A stretch of DNA of 64,000 bases from Zanthoxylum bungeanum (GCA_019454045.1 SKCR01035598.1:1-64000); one strand, 5' to 3'. Positions 41,297 through 53,496 are shown, counted from the stretch's first letter. Translations and numbers: made by a program. Notes: generated by a model not told the origin, from the sequence alone.

Positions 41297-42909
41297 TGAT
41301 GCAAGTGGCATATGTATTGGAGCAGTATTAATGCAAGAGAAAATACTTATTGCGTACTTCTGTGAAAAGTTGAACAAGGAAACTTTGAGGTATCCCACGT
41401 ACGATAAGGAGTTGTATGCACTTGTTCGAGCACTGGAGAATTGGAAACATTACCTATGGCCCAAAGAGTTCGTGATACACACAGATCATGAGAGTTTGAA
41501 ATACCTTAAAGGGCAAGGAAAACTGAACAAGAGGCATGCTAAATGGATGAAGTTTGTAGAGACATTCCCATACGTCATTCGCTACAAACAAGGTAAGGAA
41601 AATGTAGTTGCAGATGCCTTGTCACGCATGTATGTTTTACTTACTTCTTTAGGTGCTAAAATGTTAGGGTTTGAATTTATTAAAGAGCTTTATGCATGTG
41701 ATGTGGATTTTTGTGATATATATGTTGCATGTATTAAATCTGCATTTAGTAAATTCTACCAGCATGAGGGATTTCTGTTTAGAGAAAATAAGTTATGCAT
41801 TCCTTCTTATAGTATGTGTGAGCTATTAGTGAGAGAGGCTCACAGAGGCGGACTAATGGGACATTGTGGAATTAGTAAGGCAATAGAAACCTTAAAGGAT
41901 CATTTTTACTGGCCAAAGATGAAGCGCGATGTAGAGCGAATTTATGATCGATGTCTCACTTGTAGAAGGCCAAATCTAGGGTGAAGCCTCATGGATTATA
42001 TACTCCATTACCTGTACCTAGTGAACCATGGGTAGATATTTCGATGGATTTTATGTTGGATTTACCTAGGACTAAACGAGGTAAGGATTTCATTTTTATA
42101 GTGGTTGATAGATTTAGCAAAATGGAACACTTCATTGCGTGCCATAAAACTGATGATGCCACTAACATATCAGACTTATTCTTTAGAGAGGTAGTACGAG
42201 TACATGGAATTCCTAGGAGTATAGTTTCTGATAGAGATGTCAAGTTCTTGAGTCATTTCTGGAAGGTTTTGTGGGGTAAGCTAGAGACTAAATTACTTTA
42301 TTCTACTACGTGTCACCCTCAAACAGATGGATAGACAGAGGTGGTCAATAGGACCTTGACTCAGTTGCTTCGGACCATAGTCACTAAGAATTTAAAATCA
42401 TGGGAAAAGTGTTTGCCATTTATAGAGTTTGCATACAATAGGTGCATTCATTCTTCTACTTCATATTCACCTTTTGAAATTGTATATGGATTTAACCCAC
42501 TAACGCCATTGGATTTATTGCTTTTGCCTATTGAGGAAATAGTAGGTTTAGATGGGAAAAAGAAAGCAGAATTGGTGAAACAAATACATGAGAAAGCACG
42601 TGAACACATATTACGGAAAAATGAGCAGTACGTTTCTCATGCGAATAAATGCCGTAAACGCGTGGTGTTTGAGCCTGGTGATTGGGTTTGATTACACATG
42701 CATAAGGAAAGGTTTCCGGCTCAACGAATATCCAAGCTTCAACCTCGAGGAGATGGTCATTTTCAAGTCATCGAAATGATCAATGATAATGCATATAAGC
42801 TTGATCTGCCTGGTGAGTATAATGTTTCTGCTTCATTTAATGTTTCTGATTTATCCCATTTTGATGCAGGTGTCGATTCGAGGTCGAATCCTTTTCAAGA
42901 GAGAGGGGA
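41297..42909 (+). pseudogene. GY RNase H (rest) and integrase
   Basis: RNase [66 protein letters not shown]. Integrase zinc-binding domain: [16 protein letters not shown]...YDRCLTCRR, then a stop at 41982. Core: [39 protein letters not shown] and a TAG after CHPQTDG just before TEVVNRTL (third catalytic residue region). C-terminus: ERFPAQRISKLQPRGDGHFQ, LDLPGEYNVSASFNVSDLSH. No chromodomain follows. The first 30 bp complete the codons cut by LA3. Confidence 0.93.
42897..42909 (+). other. GY polypurine tract
   Basis: AAGAGAGAGGGGA directly before the 3' LTR start TGATGTGATCC. Confidence 0.8.
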
Positions 42910-43602
42910 TGATGTGATCCTAGCTGCACCTGGTTCGGTCCAGACCACAATCGAATCCAAGTACCAGTTGGACCAATTACAAGACACAGGGCTCGGAAGA
43001 TCAATGACGTTATGGCAGGCCTGGCCCAACATCATGTAGCTGAATTGAACAAGTAGGTTCGAGACCAATTGGACTTCAAGAAAGAGGGTTCAAGAGTTAT
43101 ACACTTGACCCAAGTCATCGAGGAGCAGCATGGATCGATTTCGTTCATTTAAGGTTATTTATTATTTATTTGCATGTATGGAACCAACTTGGACGACCAT
43201 TTTATTTATCATTTGGGTTAGTTTTTTTAGTTATTTATGGGTTCAAAATGGGCTAGAAATTAGAAGTTATAGGCTTTTAGTTGGTAATGAGTAGTTTAGG
43301 GCTATTTTAATCTTTTTAGCTCCCTTAGAGTTTGAGTATGTTACTATTTAAACTCAAAAATAACTCTTAATGAGGCACCAAAGTTATGTGCGTGAATAGT
43401 AACTTTTTTCTTGAGATCAAGAAAATTTTATCATCGTTCAGTGATTGAACAGAGACTTATCAAAGGGTTGGCATCCTTTGTGGCGCCCGATTTGCTAGCA
43501 AATTCATCTGAGGCTATCTCCAAGGGTTTTCAAGGACAGGTTCTTTGGGGGTCTACAGGATCTTGGATCAGGTTTCGTCTTTTCGTATCCGATTTCGTAT
43601 CA
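42910..43602 (+). mobile_element. GY 3' LTR
   Basis: TGATGTGATCC...TTCGTATCA, 693 bp, followed by CAATC. Partner of 23132-23833. Confidence 0.92.
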
Positions 43603-43607
43603 CAATC

Positions 43608-43852
43608 TGTCTATCCGGTCAAGGTTGATGTGACCAAGTCTAAGATACCACAGATATACTCATAATGAGAAATATTTTGCCGTTTAGTTTTAGGTTTCTC
43701 AACCTTAAACATTTCAATATTGAGCAGTGACTTATGTGCTAACGGTCTTAACACATACAAATTATCTCCTAGTTTCCTTAGCATATAGGTAATCCATTTT
43801 TGAAATAATAACTATTATTTTTAGATAAAATGATAACCATCATCCAATAGTT
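43608..43852 (-). pseudogene. Ty1/copia gag-pre-integrase segment
   Basis: Right to left: KLGDNLYVLRPLAHKSLLNI, a linker, then after a frame change YLWYLRLGHINLDRIDRL, the His-containing gag-pre-integrase motif. It continues at 23131 (IKNRDLN, stop, LK.RTLPVCESC). The rest of copia gag and its 5' LTR are absent; an LA LTR starts at 43853. Confidence 0.88.
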
Positions 43853-45684
43853 TGATGAGTGGTAATTATATCACTATTTCCCACTCATTTAACCTAATAT
43901 CTTGTAAAGTTTCTCGGGTTTGAAGAATTTTTTGATGTGTTTTAATTTATTTTGCAGATAAAATAAAATTGGGACTTAATGGAATCATTTAGGATGAAAT
44001 TTGGGTCAAATAAGGGTTAAAAATGGACTTGACATTTTGATTTTGGAGATTGGAAACATGAAAGGGCGTTCTAACGAAGTACAGTTTCGGAAATTTCAAC
44101 TTTGTACAACTGTCATATTTTGGCCATAACCTTTTACTCCGATATCGGATTGAGGTGATTCAAGTTCCAGATTAAAGAAGACTCAAAGATCTAAAACTTT
44201 GAAGAACAAAATAATTTCGAATTCTGAAGATTTCATGACCGCAATTGATGAAATATCCGCAAGTGTGTTATGTGTGATTATTAAAGTCATTTTCAAAGTA
44301 AATAAATAAATAAAACTTGTCAAACTTCCACCAAACATGCTTGCATGTTTGGTTGAAGATTTGGTGCCATGTTTGGTGCCATGTTTGATGTCATGTTTGG
44401 TGCCATGTTTGGTGGAACAATTGGTGGAAGCCTTTAAATTTTCCTATAAATACCAAGCCATTTCATTTGTAATTATCATGCTTTCCATAGATTTTTGTAA
44501 GGAATTTAAGGATTGCATCTTGTTTGTTTAATTTTTTTAATTTATTTTATGCATTTTTATTTTCAGTAATAGTAATAGTTTAGTTTCTTTTCTTTTCTTT
44601 TATGTTTAGTAGTTAAATTTCTGCGGGAGAAGGGTGAAGCTTTTATTATTTTAGTTTAGATCAATCTCCCTTAATTATAATACGAAAGTTATATTTTAAA
44701 TTAAAGGATTACCGCCTTAATGGCTGGTTTTTATTTATTTTACATAATGTGACACCACATATATGATCGGTCTTTAGCTGATAGATGATTACTGCCTATA
44801 TAGCTGGTTTATGGACAAATGATAACACCGCCTTGAAAATCTGACTTAATCAGAATACCGCCTATATGGTCGGTTGGTAATATCACTGATAATTTCTATA
44901 TTATAATAATAGAGATTTCTAAATTAGAATTAGTAAAGGTGGATCCTCCAAGCCCCAGTATTTTATTTTTATTCTAGGGAATTGATGAAACATAATATTC
45001 ACATGCTTAATAATTAATTTAATTATATATTGGGTAATTCTTTATTTTGTTTATTGAATCTTAAGCTTAATGCTTGTTGTTGTCTGATCACCAATAAGGT
45101 TGATATGGTAAACTTAAAATGAACTTGGAAAAATGATTTTAGGTTTCAGCCTTAGATTCTATAGCTCACGATCTTCTTTGATGATAGAATAGATTTCCTT
45201 ATAGGATAGGAATATACCTGTCGGGCGGGGGTAGCCATAATTGGAACTTGAACTTAATGAATTCAAGTAACTTGATTAACATAGGAATATGATTAATTGG
45301 GTTATTTTGGGTATTTGCATCTGACCATCGGAAGAGGTTTTTGCATATCTTCGTGTTCCATGTTAGCAAACTAATTTATTACACATATATAAGAGAATCA
45401 ATTCATCATTAAAATAATATTGTGTGGAATCACAACCCTAGATTTGTATGTCTTTTGTTTATTTTTCATTTGTATTTTCTTTTGTGTATTTATTTATTTA
45501 CTTAGCAAATCCACATTCAACCAACCAAAAGCAATCAATCTCTTCTCCCTTTAATTAGATACATGTAAATAAATAGTATCAATAATTAATAACAACAGTA
45601 GAAATTAAATCCTCGTGAGATCGATTTTTATACAACTTGAACGATACGTGCACTTGTGTTATACGCGTGTGATTACGCCGATCA
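43853..45684 (+). mobile_element. LA5: LA-family 5' LTR of a truncated element
   Basis: TGATGAGTGG...GCCGATCA, 1832 bp. 12-bp U3 repeat (about 44336-44412), TATA box CTATAAATACC at about 44444, array at about 44707-44885. Its closest match in the window is LA1. A primer site follows, then only about 70 bp of LA leader before the match ends near 45775. No 3' LTR is seen, so the element was cut or recombined. Confidence 0.9.
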
Positions 45685-45690
45685 AGTTTT

Positions 45691-45708
45691 TGACGCCGTT
45701 GCCGAAGA
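45691..45708 (+). other. Degenerate tRNA-Asp primer site (LA5)
   Basis: TGACGCCGTTGCCGAAGA; three G to A changes from the tRNA-Asp complement, as expected of decay by methyl-cytosine deamination on the other strand. Confidence 0.8.
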
Positions 45709-45972
45709 TTTATTTTTCTTGAGTTATTAATTTTGAAGTTATCTATTTTGCTTGTATATAATTTCTTTTTATGTACATATAAAAATAAAATCATTCCGTC
45801 CAATAATATCGTAGATAAGAAACTCACCTGCCTTAATGGATATTTTTAGTTGAGATGGAATCGGAATGAAATGGAATCGGAATGAGCTGGAATAGGAATG
45901 GTAAATCGAAATCAGAATAAATTATTTACTTAACTGTAACAATCAGAATTGGAATGAAGCAATATTACCATT
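45709..45972. other. LA5 leader remnant and junction
   Basis: LA-type leader to about 45775 (TTCTTGAGTTATTAATTTTG), then unrelated DNA with repeated GGAATCGGAATG motifs (45856-45900). No gene. Confidence 0.5.
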
Positions 45973-46704
45973 GATGTGTTTTACTTTGTCCAGTAATCGA
46001 AATGGATTGTTAAAAAGTTACAAAAATACCCTTAGTTATAATTATATATTAATTTATTATTATTAATTATTATTAATTTTTGATGTATTAAATTAATCAA
46101 TGTTAAATTATTCTTTTATTAAAATATTAAATATTATTTTATTATTAATTATTGATTAATATTTTTTATTTATTATTTATTATTTACGTATTAATTAATT
46201 ATTAATATATTAAATTACTAAATATTAAATTATTCTTTTATTAAATTATTATTTTATTAAAATTTTAAATATTATTTTATTATTAATTATTATTAATTTT
46301 ATTTATTATTTATAAATTAAGTATTAATTAAGTATTACTTTTTTAATTAATTATTAATATATTAAATTACTAAATATAATATAATTTTTTATTAAATTAT
46401 TATTTTATTGAAATAGTAAATATTATTTTTTATTAATTATTAATTATTAATACCTTGTATTTATTATTTATAAATTAATAATAATTAATTATCTTAGGGA
46501 TAATATTGCAATTTCCCATCAATAATGGGAATAGGAATTCCATTCTCATGGAGGGCGGTGGGAATGAGATTCTCATTCATCATTCCCAAATTAATGGGCG
46601 CCACTCTCATTCTCATTCTCATTTTTATTCAATTTTATGAAATAAACAACCATATTGGAAATGATTCTCATTCCCCCTTCTCATTACCCTTAAGTAAACA
46701 CACC
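45973..46704. mobile_element. Putative AT-rich MITE
   Basis: Ends are inverted (left GATGTGTTTTACTT, right AAGTAAACACACC), flanked by ATT on both sides, a 3-bp repeat that would suit a PIF/Harbinger-type element. Inner sequence is very AT-rich (TTATTAATTATTAATATATTAAA repeated) and the right end is rich in CATTCTCATTC. About 730 bp, no ORF. The similar GGAATG sequence left of 45973 leaves the left boundary uncertain. Confidence 0.45.
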
Positions 46705-46832
46705 ATTAAACTAAACAAGATATATAAGTGGATGAGGGGACTAAAACATCAGCTATAATAAAAAGTTATGGAGATATGGTAATTATTGAAATCTTGTTTT
46801 TGTTGTAATAGATGTTGAATGTGATCCAAAAA
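46705..46832. other. Unassigned flank
   Basis: No feature seen. The local target of the hAT MITE at 46833; continues at 59526. Confidence 0.5.
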
Positions 46833-47172
46833 TAAGGGTGTTAGAAAAGTCCGGGCTTTGGCCCGACCCAGGGAAAAAAATCCGGGTCGGGCCCTATAAT
46901 GAAAGCCCGACTCGGGCTCGGGCCCGAGCCGCAAAACCAAAAAAAACATATATATATATATATGTATGTATGTTTGTAGTATTTTTATTTGTTTATAGCA
47001 TTTAAATTGCTAATTTATCGATGAAACTTTTAATTTATCTATGAATTGTCTTTGCATATAATGTGAATATATTTTTTATTTGTATGTTTTTAATTTTTTT
47101 TTTAAAATTCGGGCCGGATAAAGCCCGGGACCGAGCCCAGCCCGGTCAGGAAGACACCCGGGCCGGGCTTTT
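46833..47172. mobile_element. hAT-type MITE, left part (continues 59485-59517)
   Basis: TIRs TAAGGGTG...CACCCTTA and an 8-bp duplication TCCAAAAA (46825-46832 and 59518-59525). About 373 bp without LA4. The ends are full of GGGCCCG/CCCGGGC motifs (CGGGCTCGGGCCCGAGCC). Split by LA4. Confidence 0.88.
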
Positions 47173-48643
47173 TGATCGGCGTAATCACACGCGTATAACG
47201 TAAGCGCACGTATCGTTCAAGTACTATAAAAATATCGATCCCACGAGGACTTAATTCCTACTATTGTTATTAATTATTGATACTATTTATTTACAAGTAT
47301 CTAATTATAGGGAGAATGAAATGATTGCTTTTGGTTGGTTGAATATGGTTTTGCTTAATAAAATAAAATAAAGACACAAAAGAAAAAGACACAAGAAAAT
47401 ACTAAAGACAAAAGAAGAAAAGACTCAAAGATCTAGGGTCGTGACTCCACACAATATTATTAAAAAGATGAATTGATTCTCTTGTTTAAGTGTAATAATT
47501 CAGTTTGCTAACCTGGAACACGATAATATGTAAAAACCTCTTCCGATGGTCAGACGTAAATACCCAGTATAACCCAATTGAACCATATGTTTATGTCAAC
47601 CAAATTACATGGATTCATTAAGATCAAGTTCCAATTATGGCTACCCCCGCCCGACAGGTATATTCCTATCCTGTAAGGAAATCTATTAAAGGGTTATCTA
47701 TCATCAAGGAAGATCGTGGGCTATTGAATCTAAGGCTGAAACCTAAAATCTCTTTTCCAAGTTCATTTTAAGTTTATCATATCAATCTTATTAATGGCCA
47801 ATTAACAAGAAGCATTCAGCTTAAAACTCAATAAAAAAGAAAATCAATTATTAAGTATGGATCAATTATTAAGTGTGGATATTGTGTTTCATCACTTCCC
47901 TAGAATAAAAATAAAATGCTGGGGTTGGGGATCCACTTTTACTATTTCTAATTTAGAAATCTCATTTATTATAATATAGAATTTATTCGTGATATGAAAT
48001 AGTGGAGGCCTCAATTTATAGACAATTTTTGGGGCCGGCGTCGCGACGCCCACACGCGTATCTGGTCTACGCGTTTTGACCTCGCGTGTTCTGTTGGCAG
48101 AATCAGGTGGTGACACGTGTCACGCGGAGACGCGGTGCAATCAGAAGGTGACACGTGGCGGCATGTGATTGGCTGGATTTTTGGTCTAATGAGTAGATGA
48201 CATGTGGCTCAATGTGGTTCGCTGATGATACGGTCCAACGACAGCTTGACACGTGGCACGCGCTTAGTTTGGTCCAATAGGATTTCGACACGTGGCAACC
48301 GGCGCACGTTGGCAAAGTCGGTGCATGTTAGCAAGATCCGACGCACGTTAGCAAGTCCAATTTCTCAGAATCTGACACGTGGCAAATGGCGCACATTAGC
48401 ATGTCCGGCGCATTTTAGGCATCGCGATGCGGAAGGTCTTGGCGTCACGACGCTGGCAAATTACCAAACTGCCTTTTTTGTCCAATTTTTGCTATTTTGC
48501 CCGCAAATTGCTTCCAATGCTTTCCAAACTTTATTTATCTGCAAAACAACACAAAACACATCAAAACGTTCACAAAACCCGAGAAACTATACAAAATATT
48601 AGGTTAAATGAGTGGGAAATAGTGATATAAATACCACTCATCA
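47173..48643 (-). mobile_element. LA4 3' LTR, lacking the internal array
   Basis: TGATCGGCG...CTCATCA, 1471 bp. Compared with 57583-59479, about 400 bp are missing exactly at about 47995, removing the whole CATATAGGCGGT array and the segment to GGTGGAGGCC; the TATA position (about 48012-48021) and U3 are kept. Confidence 0.9.
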
Positions 48644-48656
48644 CACCCCCAAACCT
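48644..48656 (-). other. LA4 polypurine tract
   Basis: CACCCCCAAACCT, i.e. AGGTTTGGGGGTG on the element strand before the 3' LTR. Confidence 0.8.
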
Positions 48657-48707
48657 AACATTTTGCTAGTCCTCGAGCAAAACACAAAATAACAAAAATA
48701 TAATTAA

Positions 48708-48826
48708 CTAAGCCACTTTCGTGAGGATCACGGTTGCATTTAGCGTATGCAACAAGCCTTTAAACCTCTAGGTGTCCCTAGTGGACGAGTTGTAGTCTCG
48801 TGAGGGTTTACAGCAATGATACCCAC
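48708..48826 (-). other. LA conserved 3' non-coding block (LA4)
   Basis: Fourth copy of the block, with the ACGAG-ACTACAA-CTCGT stem-loop and CTAG.GACACCTAG fold kept. Confidence 0.7.
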
Positions 48827-49035
48827 ACACAATTTAATAAAAGTAAAAAGAAAGTAGAACTAATGCACACAAAAGCAAAAAGAAAAGAAGAAAGATATAT
48901 AAATATCGTCCTCAGAGAATGTTCAGCTTCAAAGTTAGAGGAACCTTCAAAATGCATATCTCAACTAAATCCTTTCTTTTGAACAACATATCTAAATTAG
49001 ACTCAGGTGTGTGTGTGAATAGTCCAGCAAACAGC

Positions 49036-51650
49036 TGTTGGGGTTGGTGCTCAGAGCGCCAATCCGGACCGTATTTATGTCTGATTCATGAATATGAACA
49101 TCCCCTTATTCCATAATATTACTTGTTTATGGTTGCACCTCTTGTTCTTATATATATATTCGATCTGATTACGATTAGATTGAAACTAAATGTGGTTTAG
49201 TGATATGTATATATTAGACAAAGGCCCGATAATATATAATGCAGTACACAGTTACAAAGTTAGTTTGTAATTGACATTGGGAAGTGTCACTGCTATATGA
49301 ATATTATCAAACATAGTTCCTGGTCAAGATTTGCTAACACGGGTCGGTTAGTCAAATCCGTTGAGACCAGTACATGTCGTATATCGAGACTTGGTCCGAT
49401 GGTTTATCCCAATGAACCATGAGTCTATGGAGACTCGTATAGACGTGTAGGTGTTTATAGTGGATAAACACTGAACGGCTCACCGAATATTCTTAATGGA
49501 TGGTACACCAACGTCAATAAGAATCTTCTCGGGTTGAGTAGCATAGTGGTCCTTCGACTTGAGACACCACTGTGGATGTATGAGACATCCTTCACACTTA
49601 GATGGCAGTCACGTCACCGATCTATTTAGATCAGACCTCCGCCTGTTCGTTGGGTGTGGATCGATCCTCAGGATATCCTGTGTGTGTCAAGATAGGATCC
49701 GTCAGTTCTGTGTACAGAGCATAGGTAGTCCATATATATTTAGCAGTCTTTTAAATCTGTGGCCACAGTATACATCGGAAGTAAGTTCCGAGTGTTATTT
49801 AGAGATTGCTAATAGATACGTCGACGAGATAATACCTATAGAGATTTGACGTTTACATCTATATCTCTGGTATTATCCGGACACCTGTGACGGAGGGATT
49901 ATACGTATGCAATGACCTCGACCTGTATGATTCAGCTAGTTTATCCGTGATCGTCATAATCTACGGGTGGATAGATTATGGACACGAAATTGGATTTCGT
50001 GACGGATATACCTGAATCTAGAGAGTCTCAATAATGAAACATACTCGTAGAGCACTAGAGCAACATTTATAAATAATGTTGATTATTTATAAATCGTTTA
50101 AACATTAAACGAAAAATACATGCGAATGGGCCGAACCGTCATTTCCTAATTAATGTGTATTTGTATTTAATATATGATATTATTAAATACACATTAATAA
50201 ATAGTCAAATAAAGGTATTTGACATATATCATCAATATATGTATTTGAGATATTTAAAGTAAATATAATACATATATTTGATATATTTGTATTTAATTAA
50301 TTATTTAATTGTTAAATGATTAATATAATTAAAATATAAATATATCACCAATGATAAAGTTAGGAAATGATTATAAGTTGCAATTGCTGACTTATACATT
50401 AAAGGAATGGTTGTCAAATTGATTTTGACTTCTTAAGATATTTGTTCAAAAATGTTTGAAAATTGAAAATATCTTTTTCCTTTATTTTTCATTAAATTCG
50501 GCCATAACACTTAAATATAAGAGTTATATTTTTCTTAGTTGCATTTTTTGACTTAATTAAATATCTAATAAAGTGTTATTTGGATATTTATGCAAGTTGA
50601 TCAAATGAAAATCAAATGAAGATGAAATTAATAGTCTTGTTTATTTTAAGGCCAAATTCGGCCAAGCACAAAAATAAATAAGTATATATTGTTTTTCATT
50701 TCATTTGGTATCTAACCTAATACAATTTAAAGAAAAACTCCATTAATGGAAGCAAAGGAAGCTTGTGAGAAAGAAAGAAGAAATCAAAGAAAGCTTGGAT
50801 TTTAGTGAGTTTTTCCAACTTGCTATTAGAAAGGAAAATGTTCCTTAGGATCTAGGCTTTAACATATGATGTTCTTAGGTTATTTCTTTCTTTATTCCTT
50901 GTATTTTTGTTGATGAAAGTTTTGATGGAAGTGTTGAGCATGTATGATGAAGGAAGGTTGTGACTATTGTAGTTATAAGCTTTCTTTTAAGGTTTTGGAA
51001 ACCATGTTGCTAATCTAGAGTTGTTGACCCACTCTTAGATGACCTATATTTGATCTTGAGTTGTTTCATTGTGTTGAGACTTTGATTGGATGGAAGAAAC
51101 ATGATTGAAGTATTGGATTTAACCAATTTGGTCTAATTTATCCAATTTGATGAAATTGAAAAATTAGGGTTCATGACCAATTCCAAATTTGGGGATTTTC
51201 ATATATGTTGTGAATTTGGATGTGTATATGATGCTTATAAAGTTTCATGTTCATTGGATTACATCTTGATGTGTTTTGATGCATGAAATGACAAAGTGCA
51301 CAAAATGGCACCAAATGGATGCATTCGGCCAATAATTAAGAAAATGAGATTTTTGGTGCTTTTGGTGTTTTGATGTTTTGAACATGCTAAGTTCATCTTA
51401 GAAATTATTTAGAATCATTCAAAATTGATTAGATCAATTTCGGACTAAAATGGACAAAATACCAATATAAGGGCAATTTGGTAAATTCACTTAAATATGA
51501 TTTATTTGAATTTTATTTCATAATTTGATTATTGGATAATTAAATAAATATGTTTATTTAATTAATCCCAGAAAAAGTTTTGAAATCGGAAAATACGATT
51601 TTCCACCGCTTCCGCTGCGTTACCGGATATTCCCCCTAAAAACCCCTACA
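49036..51650 (+). mobile_element. Solo LTR (SL2), copia-like, 2.6 kb
   Basis: TGTTGGGGTTGG...AAACCCCTACA with an exact 5-bp duplication ACAGC (49031-49035 and 51651-51655). There is no primer site, purine tract or ORF inside. The right end (TTCCGCTGCGTTACCGG) resembles copia LTR ends, which favours plus orientation. 49400-50040 is relatively GC-rich with CGTATAGACG and TGACGGATATACC motifs; the rest is AT-rich. The open frame at 49559-49849 has no recognisable content. Confidence 0.85.
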
Positions 51651-51800
51651 ACAGCTTCGATTCTAAGTTGTCAACTCGGTGATTTCGTCTCAATTCTCAG
51701 TAGTTAATGGGTCAAACCAATCTGAGTATCTAAAATTGTTCTGTCTACTACAATCAGCTCAGGTGAGGTATGTGATTTTTCTATTTTTTTATATATACAA

Positions 51801-51910
51801 CATATTTGATCTATATAGCGGGTTTTGGGTCAGTGACTCCCAAACCAGATGGTTTTATGGCACTAGGTGTTAAAACACCCCTACGGACTTAATCACCCGG
51901 ATCTCGGATG
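51801..51910 (-). repeat. LA hairpin unit, single copy (LA4)
   Basis: TAGCGGGTTTTGGGTCAGTG, CTCCCAAACC and GGTGTTAAAACACC, then CGGACTTAATCACCCGG: one of the two units found in the other LA elements; the second is absent or was lost with the SL2 insertion. Confidence 0.7.
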
Positions 51911-52391
51911 TTTAATAAACTAACACAAGCTTTCCCGTTTGACGCGAACTATCACTGCTTACTGAGGCAAGATGCCCGGTTACTAAGTACTTGCTTGGTT
52001 TAGTTTATTCTTTTTTTTTTTTACATACCTCACATAATAAATGTAGACAGAAACAGAAACTCAGACAAATGGTCATTCATCAACCACCGATTATTTAAAC
52101 TAGTCACTTTGTTAATTCCTTATTATCTAACTGCTTACAAGAATATTTTAGTAGTGCGCACGAGTCTGACCTAGATATGAATTCAAATTAGGGATAAAAG
52201 TGAAATTAGCATTTATCTTTTCCTAAAACTTTTTAGCTAAACAAACAATCAAATCATCGGACTTTTTTTTTTGATTTTTTTGGGTTTTTTCGATTTTAAA
52301 AACACACATAAAACAGAAAATAAAACACACGCTATGCAGAAAAGAAAAATTTTAACGGAATTTTTGAAAAAGTTTAAATAAATGACTCATA
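51911..52391 (-). other. LA4 3' untranslated DNA
   Basis: AT-rich, homopolymer T run near 52012. No gene seen. Confidence 0.5.
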
Positions 52392-52425
52392 CCCCCAAAC
52401 CTAAACCTAGCATTATCCCCAATGC
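52392..52425 (-). other. ATTGGGGATAATGC / GGTTTGGGGG box after second ORF (LA4)
   Basis: Element strand CGCATTGGGGATAATGCTAG, then GTTTAGGTTTGGGGGT, about 50 bp after the ORF at 52472. Equivalent to the box after LOG, so each extra ORF has its own copy. Confidence 0.7.
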
Positions 52426-52471
52426 GTTAGAAAACATAAATCAAAAGAAGGGAACAATAATACCTGAGTTT

Positions 52472-53496
52472 TTAGTCACCGGCCTCCTCCTCATCACTGT
52501 CAATATTTGGATACGGTGGAAACTGATCATCTTGAATTCCTACTTGTCGTGCAATTTGTTGGAGCAGTTGAACCATGTATCCTTGCTGAGATTCCAATCT
52601 AGTGACCCTCTGAGTTAAGGAACGAGACTGAGATGATCTGTGTGGTCGTGGAGGCGGTTGATGTGGTGCAAGTGCTGGTGCAGAAGATGATGATCCAGCT
52701 TGAACTTGTCTCTCTGCTCGGAGTTGCTGGATTATGCGGGCTGTTAATGCTGTCATAGGCTGCATCATTTCTTCTCTTGGGTCAATCGGGACCATGGCCA
52801 AAGTACAAAGTGATGTAATCAAATGGCAATATAAAAGGTCAGCCTGTGTTGAATTCGCAGTCCAGATAATATTTGTTGAAATCAAGACCCCCACATCAAT
52901 AGACAACCCTTCCATTAAGCAATATAGCAGAATCATCCTTTCCTTCGTTACAAATGTTATATGAGTTCCAGGCAATAACGATCTGGTAAGGAAATGAAAC
53001 CAAACTCGAGCTTCAGGTTTTAGAGACTTGGAACTCATCTTCATATATTCCCCGCTACTACTCATTTCCCAGGTAGCATTGGGAACACACAATGTCTCTG
53101 TCAAATGAGTTATGTCGATCTCATTCCTTATCGCAGAATACTCATCTACTTCCATCTCCCATAAAACCTATTAATGCTCGACGCGTCCACTGTCACCTGT
53201 TTTCCTCTAACCATCACCTCATAAGCATGATGCTCTGGAGCATTTGCATAAAACGCATGTACTATAGAGATACATGCAGGTTGGGGTTGCTGGCAAAGCT
53301 TCTGCCAGTGCCTGATATTGATAACCCTGTCAATCTCCGGGAATAGTCCGGGGTTTATTTCGAAACCCCTCTCCATAATTGCAACTTTACTCCTCATTCC
53401 CCTATCATACCTCTGCTCAGTAACTGCCGAAACAAATCTAGTTCTATCAAATATGGGTTCGGCAGATGTGGAAGTTCTGGATCTCTTCGGCGGCAT
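52472..53496 (-). pseudogene. Putative plant transposon protein (Transposase_32-like), one frameshift
   Basis: Starts at 53496: MPPKRSRTSTSAEPIFDRTR. Conserved domain: RFVSAVTEQRY, MERGFEINPG, HWQKLCQQPQPACISIVHAF, YANAPEHHAYEVMVRGKQVT and SSINRFYG. A frameshift near 53150 moves to the frame with DEYSAI, LTETLCVPNATWEM, LKPEARVWFHFLTRSLLPGT, ERMILLYCLMEG and ADLLYCHLITSLC. It ends in a Gln/Pro/Ser-rich linker, a short coiled coil (TQRVTRLESQQGYMVQLLQQ) and an acidic tail. From memory this is the domain called putative plant transposon protein, function unknown, often found in plant gypsy derivatives. Total about 340 codons. Confidence 0.7.

Larger units (their letters stand above)
23132..43602 (+). 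mobile_element. GY: Ty3/gypsy retrotransposon, near-complete, hosting LA3
   Basis: Two LTRs (702 and 693 bp) and a perfect duplication CAATC (23127-23131 and 43603-43607). Order: LTR, tRNA-iMet primer site, gag, zinc knuckle, protease, RT, RNase H, integrase, purine tract, LTR, i.e. the gypsy order. LA3 sits inside RNase H. Own length about 7.2 kb. RT and integrase resemble the chromovirus side of Ty3/gypsy, but I see no chromodomain. Several stops and frameshifts make it non-autonomous now. Confidence 0.93.

Noticed and set aside
45846..45850. TAGTT as the missing target duplication of the LA5 element
   Set aside because: Matches the 5 bases before 43853, but no LTR end (CA) precedes it and the LA match stops about 70 bp earlier, so it is probably chance.
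49559..49849. 96-codon ORF
   Set aside because: Inside solo LTR SL2, no recognisable domain or coding-type composition.
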